A stretch of DNA of 64,000 nt. Origin: Luteimonas sp. ANT-B3E (lineage in GTDB: Bacteria; Pseudomonadota; Gammaproteobacteria; Xanthomonadales; Xanthomonadaceae). The notes under the pieces are model-generated. The model was given only the letters and a program-made list of their open reading frames with translations. It had not been told where the DNA came from and did no database searches. The translations under genes and the position numbers were made by a program. The stretch is from the NCBI GenBank assembly GCA_001683895.1, contig LXQJ01000012.1, forward strand, positions 60,610-124,609. Direction: 5' to 3'. Of the stretch, positions 47,453-58,089 are shown one piece after another. Within the stretch, counting starts at the first letter, position 1. Every line of letters begins with the position of its first letter.

Positions 47453-48217
47453 ATGCTGCAGGAAACTTCGAACATCCCGACCCCCGGAGGCGGAAACGCT
47501 GCTGGCCTCCAGCAGATGGGCTTCGCGGACATGCTCACCCACATGGATGCGGTCGGCTGGATCGTGCTGATCACGCTGCTCATCATGTCCGCCATGTCCA
47601 TCTACTGGATCATCTTCAACTTCTTCAAGAACATGCGCCTCCGCGGCAGCTCGGACCGCGTCATCACGACGTTCTGGGAAACCGCCAACGCGCAGGACGC
47701 GATCCGCTTCATGGAAGAGCAGGGCAAGAGCGAGCCGTTCTCCAAGGTCGCGCTCGACGCGGCCCAGGCCGCCGCGCACCACCAGCGTCACGAGGGCTCG
47801 CGCCTTGTGGAGTCGCTCAACCGCTCGGAGTTCGTCGACCGCGCGCTGCGCCAGGCCGTGACCCGTGAATCGCTGCGCCTCGAGAGCGGCCTGACGGTGC
47901 TCGCGACCGTTGGTTCGACGGCGCCGTTCGTGGGCCTGCTCGGGACGGTGTGGGGCATCTATCGCGCCCTGATCCGCATCGGCGCCAGCGGCCAGGCCGA
48001 CATCGGCGCGGTTGCCGGTCCGGTCGGCGAGGCGCTGATCATGACCGCGATCGGCCTCGGCGTCGCGATCCCCGCCGTGCTGGGCTACAACTTCTTCACC
48101 CGCACGAACCGGATCACCAACAACAAGCTCGACACCTTCGCGCATGACCTGCACGACTTCTTCGCCACCGGCTCGCGCGTCGGCGAAGCAGCACCCGTTG
48201 CTCCGGTCAATCGCTGA
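47453..48217 (+). CDS. exbB: MotA/TolQ/ExbB proton channel family protein
   Basis: LLGTVWGIYRALIRIGASGQADIGAVAGPVGEALIMTAIGLGVAIPAVLGYN. Confidence 0.92.
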   Translation: MLQETSNIPTPGGGNAAGLQQMGFADMLTHMDAVGWIVLITLLIMSAMSIYWIIFNFFKNMRLRGSSDRVITTFWETANAQDAIRFMEEQGKSEPFSKVALDAAQAAAHHQRHEGSRLVESLNRSEFVDRALRQAVTRESLRLESGLTVLATVGSTAPFVGLLGTVWGIYRALIRIGASGQADIGAVAGPVGEALIMTAIGLGVAIPAVLGYNFFTRTNRITNNKLDTFAHDLHDFFATGSRVGEAAPVAPVNR

Positions 48218-48243
48218 TCCGCGTCGACTGACGGAGTCCGGAC

Positions 48244-48666
<423 letters not shown>

Positions 48667-48678
48667 CGGAGAGTCACG

Positions 48679-49092
48679 ATGGCGTTCAGTTCAGATGGCG
48701 GCGAGGGCCCCATGGCCGATATCAACATCATTCCGCTCGCGGACGTGATGCTGGTGCTGCTCATCATCTTCATGGTTACTGCGCCGCAGCTGTCATATCC
48801 GATCGACATCGACCTGCCGCAGCGCTCGTTGAACCCGCCGCCGACCACCGTCGATCCTCCGGAGCCGATCAGGCTGCGGATCGACGCCGCGGGCCAGGCG
48901 TACTGGAACGACAGCCCGGCGCCGATCTCGGCGTTGCGCAACATGATGGAAACCGAGGTCCAGCGCGACGTCAACAACCAGCCGACGCTCGAGCTCGACG
49001 TCAGCGAGGACGCCGATTACGGGGTCCTGGCCAAGGTGCTGGCATCGGCCAAGAATGCCCAGATGATGAAGATCGGTTTCGTCCGCAAGTAG
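48679..49092 (+). CDS. exbD: biopolymer transporter ExbD (copy 2)
   Basis: [36 protein letters not shown]. Confidence 0.92.
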   Translation: MAFSSDGGEGPMADINIIPLADVMLVLLIIFMVTAPQLSYPIDIDLPQRSLNPPPTTVDPPEPIRLRIDAAGQAYWNDSPAPISALRNMMETEVQRDVNNQPTLELDVSEDADYGVLAKVLASAKNAQMMKIGFVRK

Positions 49093-49161
49093 CCTGAGAC
49101 AGCCCGACGGGGGGAAGGCGTCGCCTGCAGCGCGCCCGAGTCACGTTCGGCACCACCAGGA

Positions 49162-49189
49162 CGCCGCCCATCGGGCGGCGTTTTTTTTT
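49162..49189 (+). terminator. intrinsic terminator after exbD copy 2
   Basis: CGCCGCCC-ATC-GGGCGGCG followed by T9. Confidence 0.92.
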
Positions 49190-49249
49190 GTCGCGCGATG
49201 TGGTCCCGGCGGCGTACGTTCGAGGCTCCAGCCACCAGGGAGCGCCGCG

Positions 49250-49672
49250 ATGCACTACGCCTACGCCTCGACCACCGATGCCCCGCACCAGGGGCAAGTC
49301 GCGGAGATCAACATCATCCCGCTTGCCGACGTCATGCTGGTCCTGCTGGTGATCTTCATGATCGCCTCGCCTGCGCTGTCTTATCCGATTCCGCTGCAGC
49401 TGCAGCAGGCCGGCTCACCGGACACACCCGTCGTGGCGAGCGAGCCCATCCGCCTCGCGATCGCGGCCGACGGCCAGCTGGCCTGGAACGGAAACGCGAT
49501 CTCGGCATGGGCATTGCCGGGCATGCTCGAGCGCGAATCGGCACGCGATCCGGCGGACCGGCCGTCTCTGGCGCTGTCCGTCGATCCAGACAGCGACTAC
49601 CAGGCGGTGGCGACCGTCCTTGCCGCGGCGCAGAACGCGGACATCACGCGGATCGGCTTCGTCCAGCCCTGA
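49250..49672 (+). CDS. ExbD-family protein (copy 3, beyond the terminator)
   Basis: [35 protein letters not shown]. Confidence 0.88.
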   Translation: MHYAYASTTDAPHQGQVAEINIIPLADVMLVLLVIFMIASPALSYPIPLQLQQAGSPDTPVVASEPIRLAIAADGQLAWNGNAISAWALPGMLERESARDPADRPSLALSVDPDSDYQAVATVLAAAQNADITRIGFVQP

Positions 49673-49784
49673 TGCGCTTCCGGCCGCCAAGCAACGGGCG
49701 GCCGGTTGCACTATGCCTGCAGCGCCCGCGCATCCACGCGCCTCGCGGCGTCAGCGGCAGCGGTTGGCGCATGGGCCTCTGCGC

Positions 49785-50546
49785 TCAGCCGGGACAACGC
49801 ACTCTGCCGACCAGAGCCACGTAGCGCGCAACGGTCGCCCTCAGCCCGTCGTACAGCGCCTCGCTGACGAGTGCGTGCCCGATCGAGACCTCGAGCACCT
49901 TCGGTACTGCGTCCAGTAGCGGCCCGAGGTTACTCTGGTCCAGGTCGTGGCCGGCATTGACGCCAAGGCCCGCCGCCTGTGCGCGGCGGGCGGCCCCGGC
50001 GCAGGCATCGGCGGCCGCGGCGACGCTGCCCGCGGCAAACGCTGCCGCATAGGGCCCGGTGTAGAGCTCGATACGGTCGGCGCCGATGCCCGCGGCGAGG
50101 GCAACGTCGGCGTCGACATCCGCGAACAGGCTGACCCGGCATCCGAGGCCACGCAGCTGCGACACCAGTGGCGCAAGCCGCGCGCCGCTCTGTCCGAAAT
50201 CGAAGCCATGATCCGACGTCAGCTGGCTGTCGTCGTCGGGGACGAGGGTCGCCTGCGTCGGCCGCACCTGCTCGCACAGGCCCAGGAAGCCGGGGTAGCC
50301 CGGGCGAGGCAAGGCGAACGGGTTGCCCTCCAGGTTGAACTCGACGCCACGCGCGCGTGCCAGGGCCGCCAGCGCCACGACGTCGGCGGTGCGCGCGTGA
50401 CGGGCGTCGGGCCGGGGATGCAGCGTCAGTCCGTGCGCCCCGGCGTCGAGGCAGGCGACCGCTGCCGTCACCAGGTCGGGCGTACCGCCGCCGCGCGCAT
50501 TGCGCAGGCCCGCGATCTTGTTGAGGTTGACGCTTAGCCGGGTCAC
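49785..50546 (-). CDS. pdxJ: pyridoxine 5'-phosphate synthase
   Basis: [61 protein letters not shown]. Confidence 0.92.
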   Translation of the reverse strand: MTRLSVNLNKIAGLRNARGGGTPDLVTAAVACLDAGAHGLTLHPRPDARHARTADVVALAALARARGVEFNLEGNPFALPRPGYPGFLGLCEQVRPTQATLVPDDDSQLTSDHGFDFGQSGARLAPLVSQLRGLGCRVSLFADVDADVALAAGIGADRIELYTGPYAAAFAAGSVAAAADACAGAARRAQAAGLGVNAGHDLDQSNLGPLLDAVPKVLEVSIGHALVSEALYDGLRATVARYVALVGRVRCPG

Positions 50547-50628
50547 CGGCCGCACTGCCGACGGTGGCGAGCCGCGCACGCCCGCCGCACGCTGCTTGCT
50601 GTCGCTGCGTGGCGCAGCCACGGCAACG

Positions 50629-50916
50629 TCAGGGCGATGGCGCGCCGTCCTGCGGCGCGGTAGCCGTGGCGCCGGATGCCGCAGCCGCGGCACGGCGCGC
50701 CTCCGCCTGCTCGCGCATGCGGCGCAGCTCCTGCGGGTCCAGCATCAGGCTGTCGTCGCGCGTCTGGCTGCCGACGCGCTGCGCCAGCAATCCCATCACC
50801 CAGGCGACCATCAGCCCGAGCGCGGCCACCAGCATGAGCACGGCGAGCAGCATCGAGGCGGTGTTGAACGCCACCGCGAACGCGGCGATGGCCAGCAGCA
50901 GGAACAGCCAGGGCAT
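50629..50916 (-). CDS. small membrane protein, hypothetical
   Basis: two TM segments. Confidence 0.6.
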   Translation of the reverse strand: MPWLFLLLAIAAFAVAFNTASMLLAVLMLVAALGLMVAWVMGLLAQRVGSQTRDDSLMLDPQELRRMREQAEARRAAAAASGATATAPQDGAPSP

Positions 50917-51036
50917 GGGTGACTCCGGGAGCCGCGTCGGTGACGGCCGCAGTCTACCCGCTCCTCTCCACCGCCGCCGCCGCCCACGCGCGAGACGCGG
51001 CCGCTGGTCGCCTGCTCCAGCAGCGGCGGGTGCGGC

Positions 51037-52476
51037 TCAGAGCAACGGTGACAGCAGCCGCGCGAATGCCTCCGGCAGGCGCGCACCCAGCAGGCTGCGC
51101 GGCCGACCCTTCTGCACCCGTGGCGCCGACGCGAGGTCGTGCTCGATCAGCGCCGCCAGCTGCCGGGCGATATCGACGTCGTCGAACAGCATCGACACTT
51201 CGAAGTTGAGCCGGAACGAGCGGTGGTCGAAGTTGGCGCTGCCGATGATCGCCAGCGCGTCGTCGACCAGCAGCGTCTTGGCGTGCAGCAGCCGCGGCCC
51301 GTACTCATGGATGCGCACACCGGCCTCCAGCAGCTGGCCGAAATACGACCGCGCAGCCAGCGACACAAGCAGAGAATCGCTGCGCCGCGGCACCACCAGC
51401 CGCACGTCCAGGCCCGCCATCGCCGCCGAGGTCAGCGCCATCAGTGCCGCCTCGCCGGGCACGAAATATGGCGTGGTCAGCCACACCCGATGGCGCGCGG
51501 CATGGATCGCGGCCACGTGCACGCGGTGGATCGCCTCCCAGCCGTTGTCCGGGCCGGAGCTGAGCACCTGGGCGGAGATCGCACCTGTCTCGGCGCGCGG
51601 CGTCTGTTCGCGGATCGCCACCAGGCAATCCCGGTTGCCGGTCGCGTAGACCCAGTCCTCGGCGAACACCAGCTGCAGCACGCGCACCGCGTCTCCGACG
51701 ATGCGCAGGTGCAGGTCACGGTACGGCGAGGAGTGCACGCGCTCGTCCTGCACGTCGGCGACGTTCATACCGCCGGTGTAGGCGATGCGGCCATCGATGA
51801 CGACGATCTTGCGGTGGGTGCGGAGGTTGATCCACGGTCGCTGCCAGACGCGGCCGAAGCGCATCGGGTGGAACCAGGCGACCTCGCCGCCTGCGGCGAC
51901 CAGATCGTCGAAGAACCCGCGCGACGAAGCCGAACCCACCGAGTCCAGCAGCAGGCGCACGGTCACGCCGGCGCGGGCGCGCTCCACCAGCGCATCGCGC
52001 AGCGCGGCGCCGGTGCGGTCGGGCTCGTAGATGTAGTACTCGATGTTGACGTGATGGCGCGCGGCGGCGACATCGGCCAGCAGCGCCTGGTACTTGGCGG
52101 CGCCGTCGACCAGCAGGCGCACGTCGCTGGCAGTGCTGCGCGGCAGCCCGGTGGTCGCCTCGCCCAGGCGCACCAGCTCGGCGGCGTCCTCGTGCACGCC
52201 GTCGCGGTCGACGCGGCTGATGGCATCCCGGCTGCGCGCGCGCCGCAGCTGCTGGCGGCGGATCCGCTGCGGCCCGAACACGTGATAGACCAGCAGCCCG
52301 ACGTACGGCAGCAGCGCCAGCCCCATCAGCCAGCTCAGCGTCGCCACCGGCTCGCGCTTCTGCAGCACGATCCACGCGCCCAGCAGCATCAGGTAGCCCA
52401 GCCAGCCGAGTCCGAGGTACAGCTTGAGGTGCGGGATGGCCCAGAACGCGTGCCAGCCGTCGATCAGTGCGTCCAT
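51037..52476 (-). CDS. cls: cardiolipin synthase (phospholipase D family)
   Basis: two HKD motifs: HRKIVVIDGRIAYTGGMN, HAKTLLVDDALAIIGSANFDHRSFRLNFE. Confidence 0.93.
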   Translation of the reverse strand: MDALIDGWHAFWAIPHLKLYLGLGWLGYLMLLGAWIVLQKREPVATLSWLMGLALLPYVGLLVYHVFGPQRIRRQQLRRARSRDAISRVDRDGVHEDAAELVRLGEATTGLPRSTASDVRLLVDGAAKYQALLADVAAARHHVNIEYYIYEPDRTGAALRDALVERARAGVTVRLLLDSVGSASSRGFFDDLVAAGGEVAWFHPMRFGRVWQRPWINLRTHRKIVVIDGRIAYTGGMNVADVQDERVHSSPYRDLHLRIVGDAVRVLQLVFAEDWVYATGNRDCLVAIREQTPRAETGAISAQVLSSGPDNGWEAIHRVHVAAIHAARHRVWLTTPYFVPGEAALMALTSAAMAGLDVRLVVPRRSDSLLVSLAARSYFGQLLEAGVRIHEYGPRLLHAKTLLVDDALAIIGSANFDHRSFRLNFEVSMLFDDVDIARQLAALIEHDLASAPRVQKGRPRSLLGARLPEAFARLLSPLL

Positions 52477-52695
52477 GGCAGCATCCTGGAGGTCGCGGCA
52501 TGTGCGCCTTGCCATCGTAGGCTACGGGGATGCGGCCGATCGGACCAGCGCGCGGACGCCGCCGCGCCGCCCGCACGTCGCCTCGCGGCAATCCCGGCCG
52601 CTGTCCGCTGCAACCGCCCGATTCACGGAACATGCACACCGGCGACGACGTTGCTTGGTACGGTGCGCGCCACGTTTCCCGACAGTCCGCTCCCG

Positions 52696-53859
52696 ATGTC
52701 GAATCCACCCCAACGAGACCCGGCCAGCGACGACGGCCGCTTCCGCCTTGCCATGGCGTCGTCTGGCATCGGCATGGCCATCGTCGACCTGGAGGGCCGC
52801 TGGGTGGAGGTCAATCCGGCGCTGGAGCGGATGCTGGGCCATGTCGCGTCCGGGCTGGTGGGGCGCAGCGTGTTCGCCAGCGTCCACCCCGATGATGTGG
52901 CAGATTCACGCGCCGCCGCGCGAGGCCTCGCAGAGGGCACGCTGCCGGTGGTCGACGTACAGCGGCGCTACCTGCAGCGCGACGGCGACATCGTCTGGAT
53001 GCACATCAATGCCGCGGTGATGCGCGACGAAGCCGGCTCGCCGCGCTATTTCATTGCCCAGCTGCGCGATGTGACCAGCCAGCGCGCGGCCGAGGCAGCG
53101 CTGCAGGCGGCGGCCACGATGCTCGAGTCGCGCGTCGCCGAGCGCAGCGCCGAGCTGGAAAAGCTCGGGCGCCAGCAGGACCTGTTCGCGTACGGCGTTT
53201 CCCACGACCTGCGCGCGCCGCTGCGCGCGATCGACAGTTTCGCCGCGCTGCTGGCGGGGCAGCACGCGCACCAGCTGGACGACAGCGGCCGCGACTACCT
53301 CGCGCGCATCCGCGGCGCCGCCACGCGCATGGGCGGGCTGCTCGACGCGCTGCTGGAGCTGTCGCGCGCCTCGCGCACCGAGCTGCGCCCGGGCCCGGTC
53401 GACGTCAGCCTGGTCGCGGAGTGGGTCGGCGCGGAGCTGCAGGACGCCGACCCGAAACGCGCTGCCGACATCGTGGTCGCGCCTGGGCTGGTTGCCCGCG
53501 GCGATGAGCGCCACATCAAGCTGCTGTTGACACAGCTGCTGAAGAACGCGTGGAAGTTCTCGCGCGACCGTGACCGCGTGCGCATCGACGTCGACGGCGA
53601 GGTGGTCGGCGACCACCTGGTGGTGACCGTGCGCGACCAGGGCATCGGCTTCGACATGCGCTACGCCGACCGCATGTTCGAGCCCTTCCAGCGCCTGCAC
53701 GGGCCGGAGGAGGCGGGCGGCAACGGGCTGGGGCTGGCGATCGCGCAGTGCATCGCCGAGCGCCACGGCGGCCGCATCCGGGCGGAATCCACGCCCGGCG
53801 TCGGCAGTACTTTCCATGTCGAGCTGCCGCGCGCGGCGGACAGCGAGGAGGCGCCATGA
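52696..53859 (+). CDS. PAS sensor histidine kinase
   Basis: PAS domain; YGVSHDLRAPLRAIDSFAALL; NGLGLAIAQCIAERHGG. Confidence 0.9.
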   Translation: MSNPPQRDPASDDGRFRLAMASSGIGMAIVDLEGRWVEVNPALERMLGHVASGLVGRSVFASVHPDDVADSRAAARGLAEGTLPVVDVQRRYLQRDGDIVWMHINAAVMRDEAGSPRYFIAQLRDVTSQRAAEAALQAAATMLESRVAERSAELEKLGRQQDLFAYGVSHDLRAPLRAIDSFAALLAGQHAHQLDDSGRDYLARIRGAATRMGGLLDALLELSRASRTELRPGPVDVSLVAEWVGAELQDADPKRAADIVVAPGLVARGDERHIKLLLTQLLKNAWKFSRDRDRVRIDVDGEVVGDHLVVTVRDQGIGFDMRYADRMFEPFQRLHGPEEAGGNGLGLAIAQCIAERHGGRIRAESTPGVGSTFHVELPRAADSEEAP

Positions 53860-54296
53860 AGCAGAAGCCGATCCTGCTGGTCGAGGACAATCCCGACGAC
53901 GTCGAGCTGACGCGCATCGCGTTCGCTGAGGCCAAGATCGCGAATGAGCTGGTCGTGGTCGCTGACGGCGCCGAGGCGCTCGACTATCTGTACGCCCGAG
54001 GCGCCCACGCCGACCGCGACATCGACGACCTGCCGTCGATCGTGCTGCTCGACCTCAACCTGCCCAAGGTCGACGGTCGCGAGGTGCTGCAGGTGATCCG
54101 CGGCGATGCGCGCACGAAGAGCCTGCCGGTGGTGGTGCTGACCACCAGCACCGAGCGCTTCGACGTCGAGGCCAGCTACGCGCTGGGCGTCAACAGCTAC
54201 ATCCAGAAGCCGGTGGACTTCGAGCAGTTCGTCTGGGCGGTCAAGCAGGTCGGGCTGTACTGGCTGGTGCTGAACCACCCGCGCGAAGGCGAGTGA
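53856..54296 (+). CDS. response regulator (Rcp1-type receiver)
   Basis: ILLVEDNPDDVELTRIAF, IVLLDLNLPKVDGREVLQVIR; overlaps kinase stop. Confidence 0.9.
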   Translation: MKQKPILLVEDNPDDVELTRIAFAEAKIANELVVVADGAEALDYLYARGAHADRDIDDLPSIVLLDLNLPKVDGREVLQVIRGDARTKSLPVVVLTTSTERFDVEASYALGVNSYIQKPVDFEQFVWAVKQVGLYWLVLNHPREGE

Positions 54297-54314
54297 CGCA
54301 CGCCCGGCGCGCGA

Positions 54315-55010
<696 letters not shown>

Positions 55011-55095
55011 GGCGGCGGGCGATGCGCGGCGGGTCCGCGGAGCGCGCAGGGTACGCAACCGCGGCGGCGATGGCACCGCGGCAGCGCCGCTGCCG

Positions 55096-55854
55096 CTACG
55101 ACCCCGCGTACAGCGCCTCGGCGCGCTGGAACTGGATCCAGCTGGTGGCGATGAACTTGTCGCCGCGCTGCGGCCGGTTGCCGCGGTGGGTGTGGGTGAA
55201 GGCAGTGGGCGCGATCAGGAGCGCGCCGGCCTCGGGGCGCACCTTGCGACGCTGGAAGAGGAACTCGGTCTCGCCCTCGTCGAAGTCGTCGTTGAGGTAG
55301 ACCGTCCACAGCAGGTGCCGGTGCAGGGTCTCGCAGTCGGGCGCACGTGGGTACAGCTCGCAGTGCCAGTAGGGGTAGCCGCCCTCGCCGGCGCGGTACC
55401 ACTGCAGGTTCACCGCACCCGGGCGCAGGCAGGTGTGCACCAGCCCGCCCAGCCGCTGGTCGTCCATGCCGGCGATGTCGTCCGCGGACAGCCGCCGCAA
55501 TGCGCCGTCGGCGCCGGGCTGCTGCAGCATCAGCGGCGCGATCAGCGCCTGCGGCCAGCGCCGCAGGTAGGCCAGCACGCCGGTGTAGACCGCCACGTTG
55601 AGCTGGTGCTGCACGTCGGCCCAGGCCGCGTTGCCCTCCAGCGCGAGGTCGCGGCTGTGCTTGAGCTCGGGATACACGCCGCCGCCGACCTGGCCTGGCG
55701 TCAGCGCACTGCTGTCACGCATCCGCTCGACGATCGCCGCGCAGGCGTCCCGCTCCAGCGCGCCCGGGATGACCGCGATGAAGTCGTCGAGCGCCACGCT
55801 GCCCGCGGCCTCGGCAGCGGCGGCGTGCAGGATGTCATCGGGGGTGGCTGGCAT
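55096..55854 (-). CDS. 2OG-Fe(II) dioxygenase family protein
   Basis: YPYWHCELYP ... LHRHLLWTVYLNDDFDEGETEFLFQRRKVRPEAGALLIAPTAFTHTHRG. Confidence 0.8.
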   Translation of the reverse strand: MPATPDDILHAAAAEAAGSVALDDFIAVIPGALERDACAAIVERMRDSSALTPGQVGGGVYPELKHSRDLALEGNAAWADVQHQLNVAVYTGVLAYLRRWPQALIAPLMLQQPGADGALRRLSADDIAGMDDQRLGGLVHTCLRPGAVNLQWYRAGEGGYPYWHCELYPRAPDCETLHRHLLWTVYLNDDFDEGETEFLFQRRKVRPEAGALLIAPTAFTHTHRGNRPQRGDKFIATSWIQFQRAEALYAGS

Positions 55855-55929
55855 GGCGCTGGTCCGCGTCGGTCCGGACGTCGAGTGTCGCCAATCGGCG
55901 CGCGGATTTCATTCCGTGGCGCGGCGCGC

Positions 55930-56253
55930 TCAGATCACCTGCAGCGTGATCGCCTTCAGCACCGCGCGCGTGCGGTCGCGCGTGCCCAGCTTTTCCAGGA
56001 TCACCGACACGTAGTTCTTCACCGTGCCCTCGGCCAGGAACAGCGTGCGCGCGATCTCGCGGTTGGAGTAGCCGCCGGCCAGCAGCCGCAGGATCGCGAC
56101 CTCGCGCTCGCCGAAGGTCTGCGTGGGCGCGGCGTCGTCGCGGAAGCGGTAGCGCGCGCGCACCGGGTCGGTGCTCACCGGCTGCAGCGGGGCCGTCGGC
56201 CTCTTACTGGGGCTGCGCACCGGCTCGCCGGTGACCCTGGGCATGTCGGTCAT
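55930..56253 (-). CDS. LuxR/NarL-type HTH protein lacking a receiver domain
   Basis: TFGEREVAILRLLAGGYSNREIARTLFLAEGTVKNYVSVILEKLGTRDRTRAVLKAI. Confidence 0.75.
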   Translation of the reverse strand: MTDMPRVTGEPVRSPSKRPTAPLQPVSTDPVRARYRFRDDAAPTQTFGEREVAILRLLAGGYSNREIARTLFLAEGTVKNYVSVILEKLGTRDRTRAVLKAITLQVI

Positions 56254-56394
56254 CGGCCCGCTGGGGGGTCGTCGATGTGGCGCTTCGCACGGCGCGACGC
56301 GCAGCGCGGCAACTGGCACGTGGTGCAGCACTACCAGCCCATGGTGGGCGCCGGCGTCGCCGTCCCGTCGCGCCGCTGCACGTTTCGCGACGCC

Positions 56395-57282
56395 TCAGAC
56401 GTCGCCGTCGCTTGCCCAGCCTTCGCCGCTGCCGCGCTGGTCGACGTGGTCGTCGTCCAGCACCGCGCCCGCGGGCACGGTGCCCAGCGCGTCGACGCGG
56501 GCGTAGATCGGGGTGAAGTCCGGCGCGGTGGCGTCGATCAACTGCGCGAAGCTGTCGATGACGAAGTACGTCTTCTGGAAGGTGTCGATGCGGTAGCGCG
56601 TGCGCATGATGCGCTGCAGGTCGAAGCCGATGCGGTTGGGCGCGGCGCTGTCCAGCGCGTGGATGGATTCGGTCTTGGACGACACGATGCCGCTGCCGTA
56701 GATGCGCAGCGCGCCGTCCTGCCGGATCAGCCCGAACTCCACCGTGTACCAGTACAGCCGCGTCAGCTGGGCCAGCGCGTCGGGGCCGATGGCGTGCGCC
56801 TTGACGCCGCCGCGGCCGTAGGCGGCCATGTAGTCCGCGAACAGCGGGTTCATGAGCAGCGGCACGTGGCCGAACAGGTCGTGGAAGAGGTCCGGTTCCT
56901 CGATGTAGTCCACCTGGTCAGGGCGCCGGATCCACCAGGTCACCGGGAAGCGGCGGTTGGCCAGGTGGTCGAAGAAGTCCAGCTCCGGCAGCAGCCCCTC
57001 CACGCCCATCAGCGTCCAGCCGGTGGCCGCCTCCAGCACGGTGTTGAGCTCGCTGAACTTCGGGATCGCGCCAGGGGTCATGCCCATCGCGTCCTGCGCG
57101 TCCAGGAACTCGCGGCAGGCCCGGCCCACCAGCACCTCGCGCTGGCGAGCGTACAGCGTGGCCCAGGTGGCGTGGTCGTCGGCGCTGTAGTCGTCCCAGG
57201 GCTGCTCGACGATGCCGGTGGCGTACACCGGCACGCGGCCCTTGTCGGTATGCAGGTTCTCGACGCGGCGTGGCTGGTTCAT
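56395..57282 (-). CDS. phhA: phenylalanine 4-monooxygenase
   Basis: EPDLFHDLFGHVPLLMNPLFADYMAAYG; YWYTVEFGLIRQDGALRIYGSGIVSSKTES. Confidence 0.93.
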   Translation of the reverse strand: MNQPRRVENLHTDKGRVPVYATGIVEQPWDDYSADDHATWATLYARQREVLVGRACREFLDAQDAMGMTPGAIPKFSELNTVLEAATGWTLMGVEGLLPELDFFDHLANRRFPVTWWIRRPDQVDYIEEPDLFHDLFGHVPLLMNPLFADYMAAYGRGGVKAHAIGPDALAQLTRLYWYTVEFGLIRQDGALRIYGSGIVSSKTESIHALDSAAPNRIGFDLQRIMRTRYRIDTFQKTYFVIDSFAQLIDATAPDFTPIYARVDALGTVPAGAVLDDDHVDQRGSGEGWASDGDV

Positions 57283-57403
57283 CGCAGTCTCCCGGTGCTT
57301 GGCCATCGACCATAACCGCCATCGCGCGCAAACGGGTTGCGTTGTTGCGCGGGATGGGCGGTTCCGCGCAAGATCCGTGCGCCAACCGCGCGGGACCCGC
57401 AAG

Positions 57404-57884
57404 CATGTCCAAGGCCGCCGAGCTCGACCGCATCGACCTGCTGCTGCTGGCGGAACTCCAGCGCAGGGGCCGCATCAGCAACGCCGACCTCGCCGAGCGC
57501 GTGCACCTGTCGGCGTCGGCCTGCCTGCGCCGGGTGCAGCGGCTGGAGCGCGACGGCGTCATCGCCGGCTACCGCGCCGAGGTCGACGCCGACCGGCTTG
57601 GCCTGGGCCTGCAGGCCTTCGTGCGCGTGCAGCTCAACCACCACGACGCCGACGCCATCGCCGCCTTCGCCCGCGTGGTCGGCGACTGGGACGAGGTGAT
57701 CGCCTGCCACGCCCTCACCGGCGACATGGACTACCTGCTGCAGGTCGCGGTGCGCGACCTGGAGCACTTCTCCGGGTTCCTGCTGGACCGGCTGCTGACG
57801 CAGGCGGGCGTGGCGGACGTGAATTCGAGTTTCGTGCTGCGGACGGTGAAGGTGTTCCGGGGGATGCCGTTGGCGCGGGCGTGA
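57404..57884 (+). CDS. Lrp/AsnC family transcriptional regulator
   Basis: LDRIDLLLLAELQRRGRISNADLAERVHLSASACLRRVQRLERDGVIAGYRA; divergent from phhA. Confidence 0.92.
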
Positions 57885-58089
57885 GCGACGGCGGGATATC
57901 CGGCCTCGCGACACCCGACAGGGCTTGGCAGGTGGATATCCGGCGTATGGGATGGCAGGCTCTACCTAGCGCACGGCGGCTCATCTGCTGGCGGCTTGGG
58001 GGAATGCACAGGCCGTCCGTGATGGTGGATATTGACCGCAGGCGACGTATTCTCACTGCATGGATACGCCCCGTCCTGGGGTCTACTAG

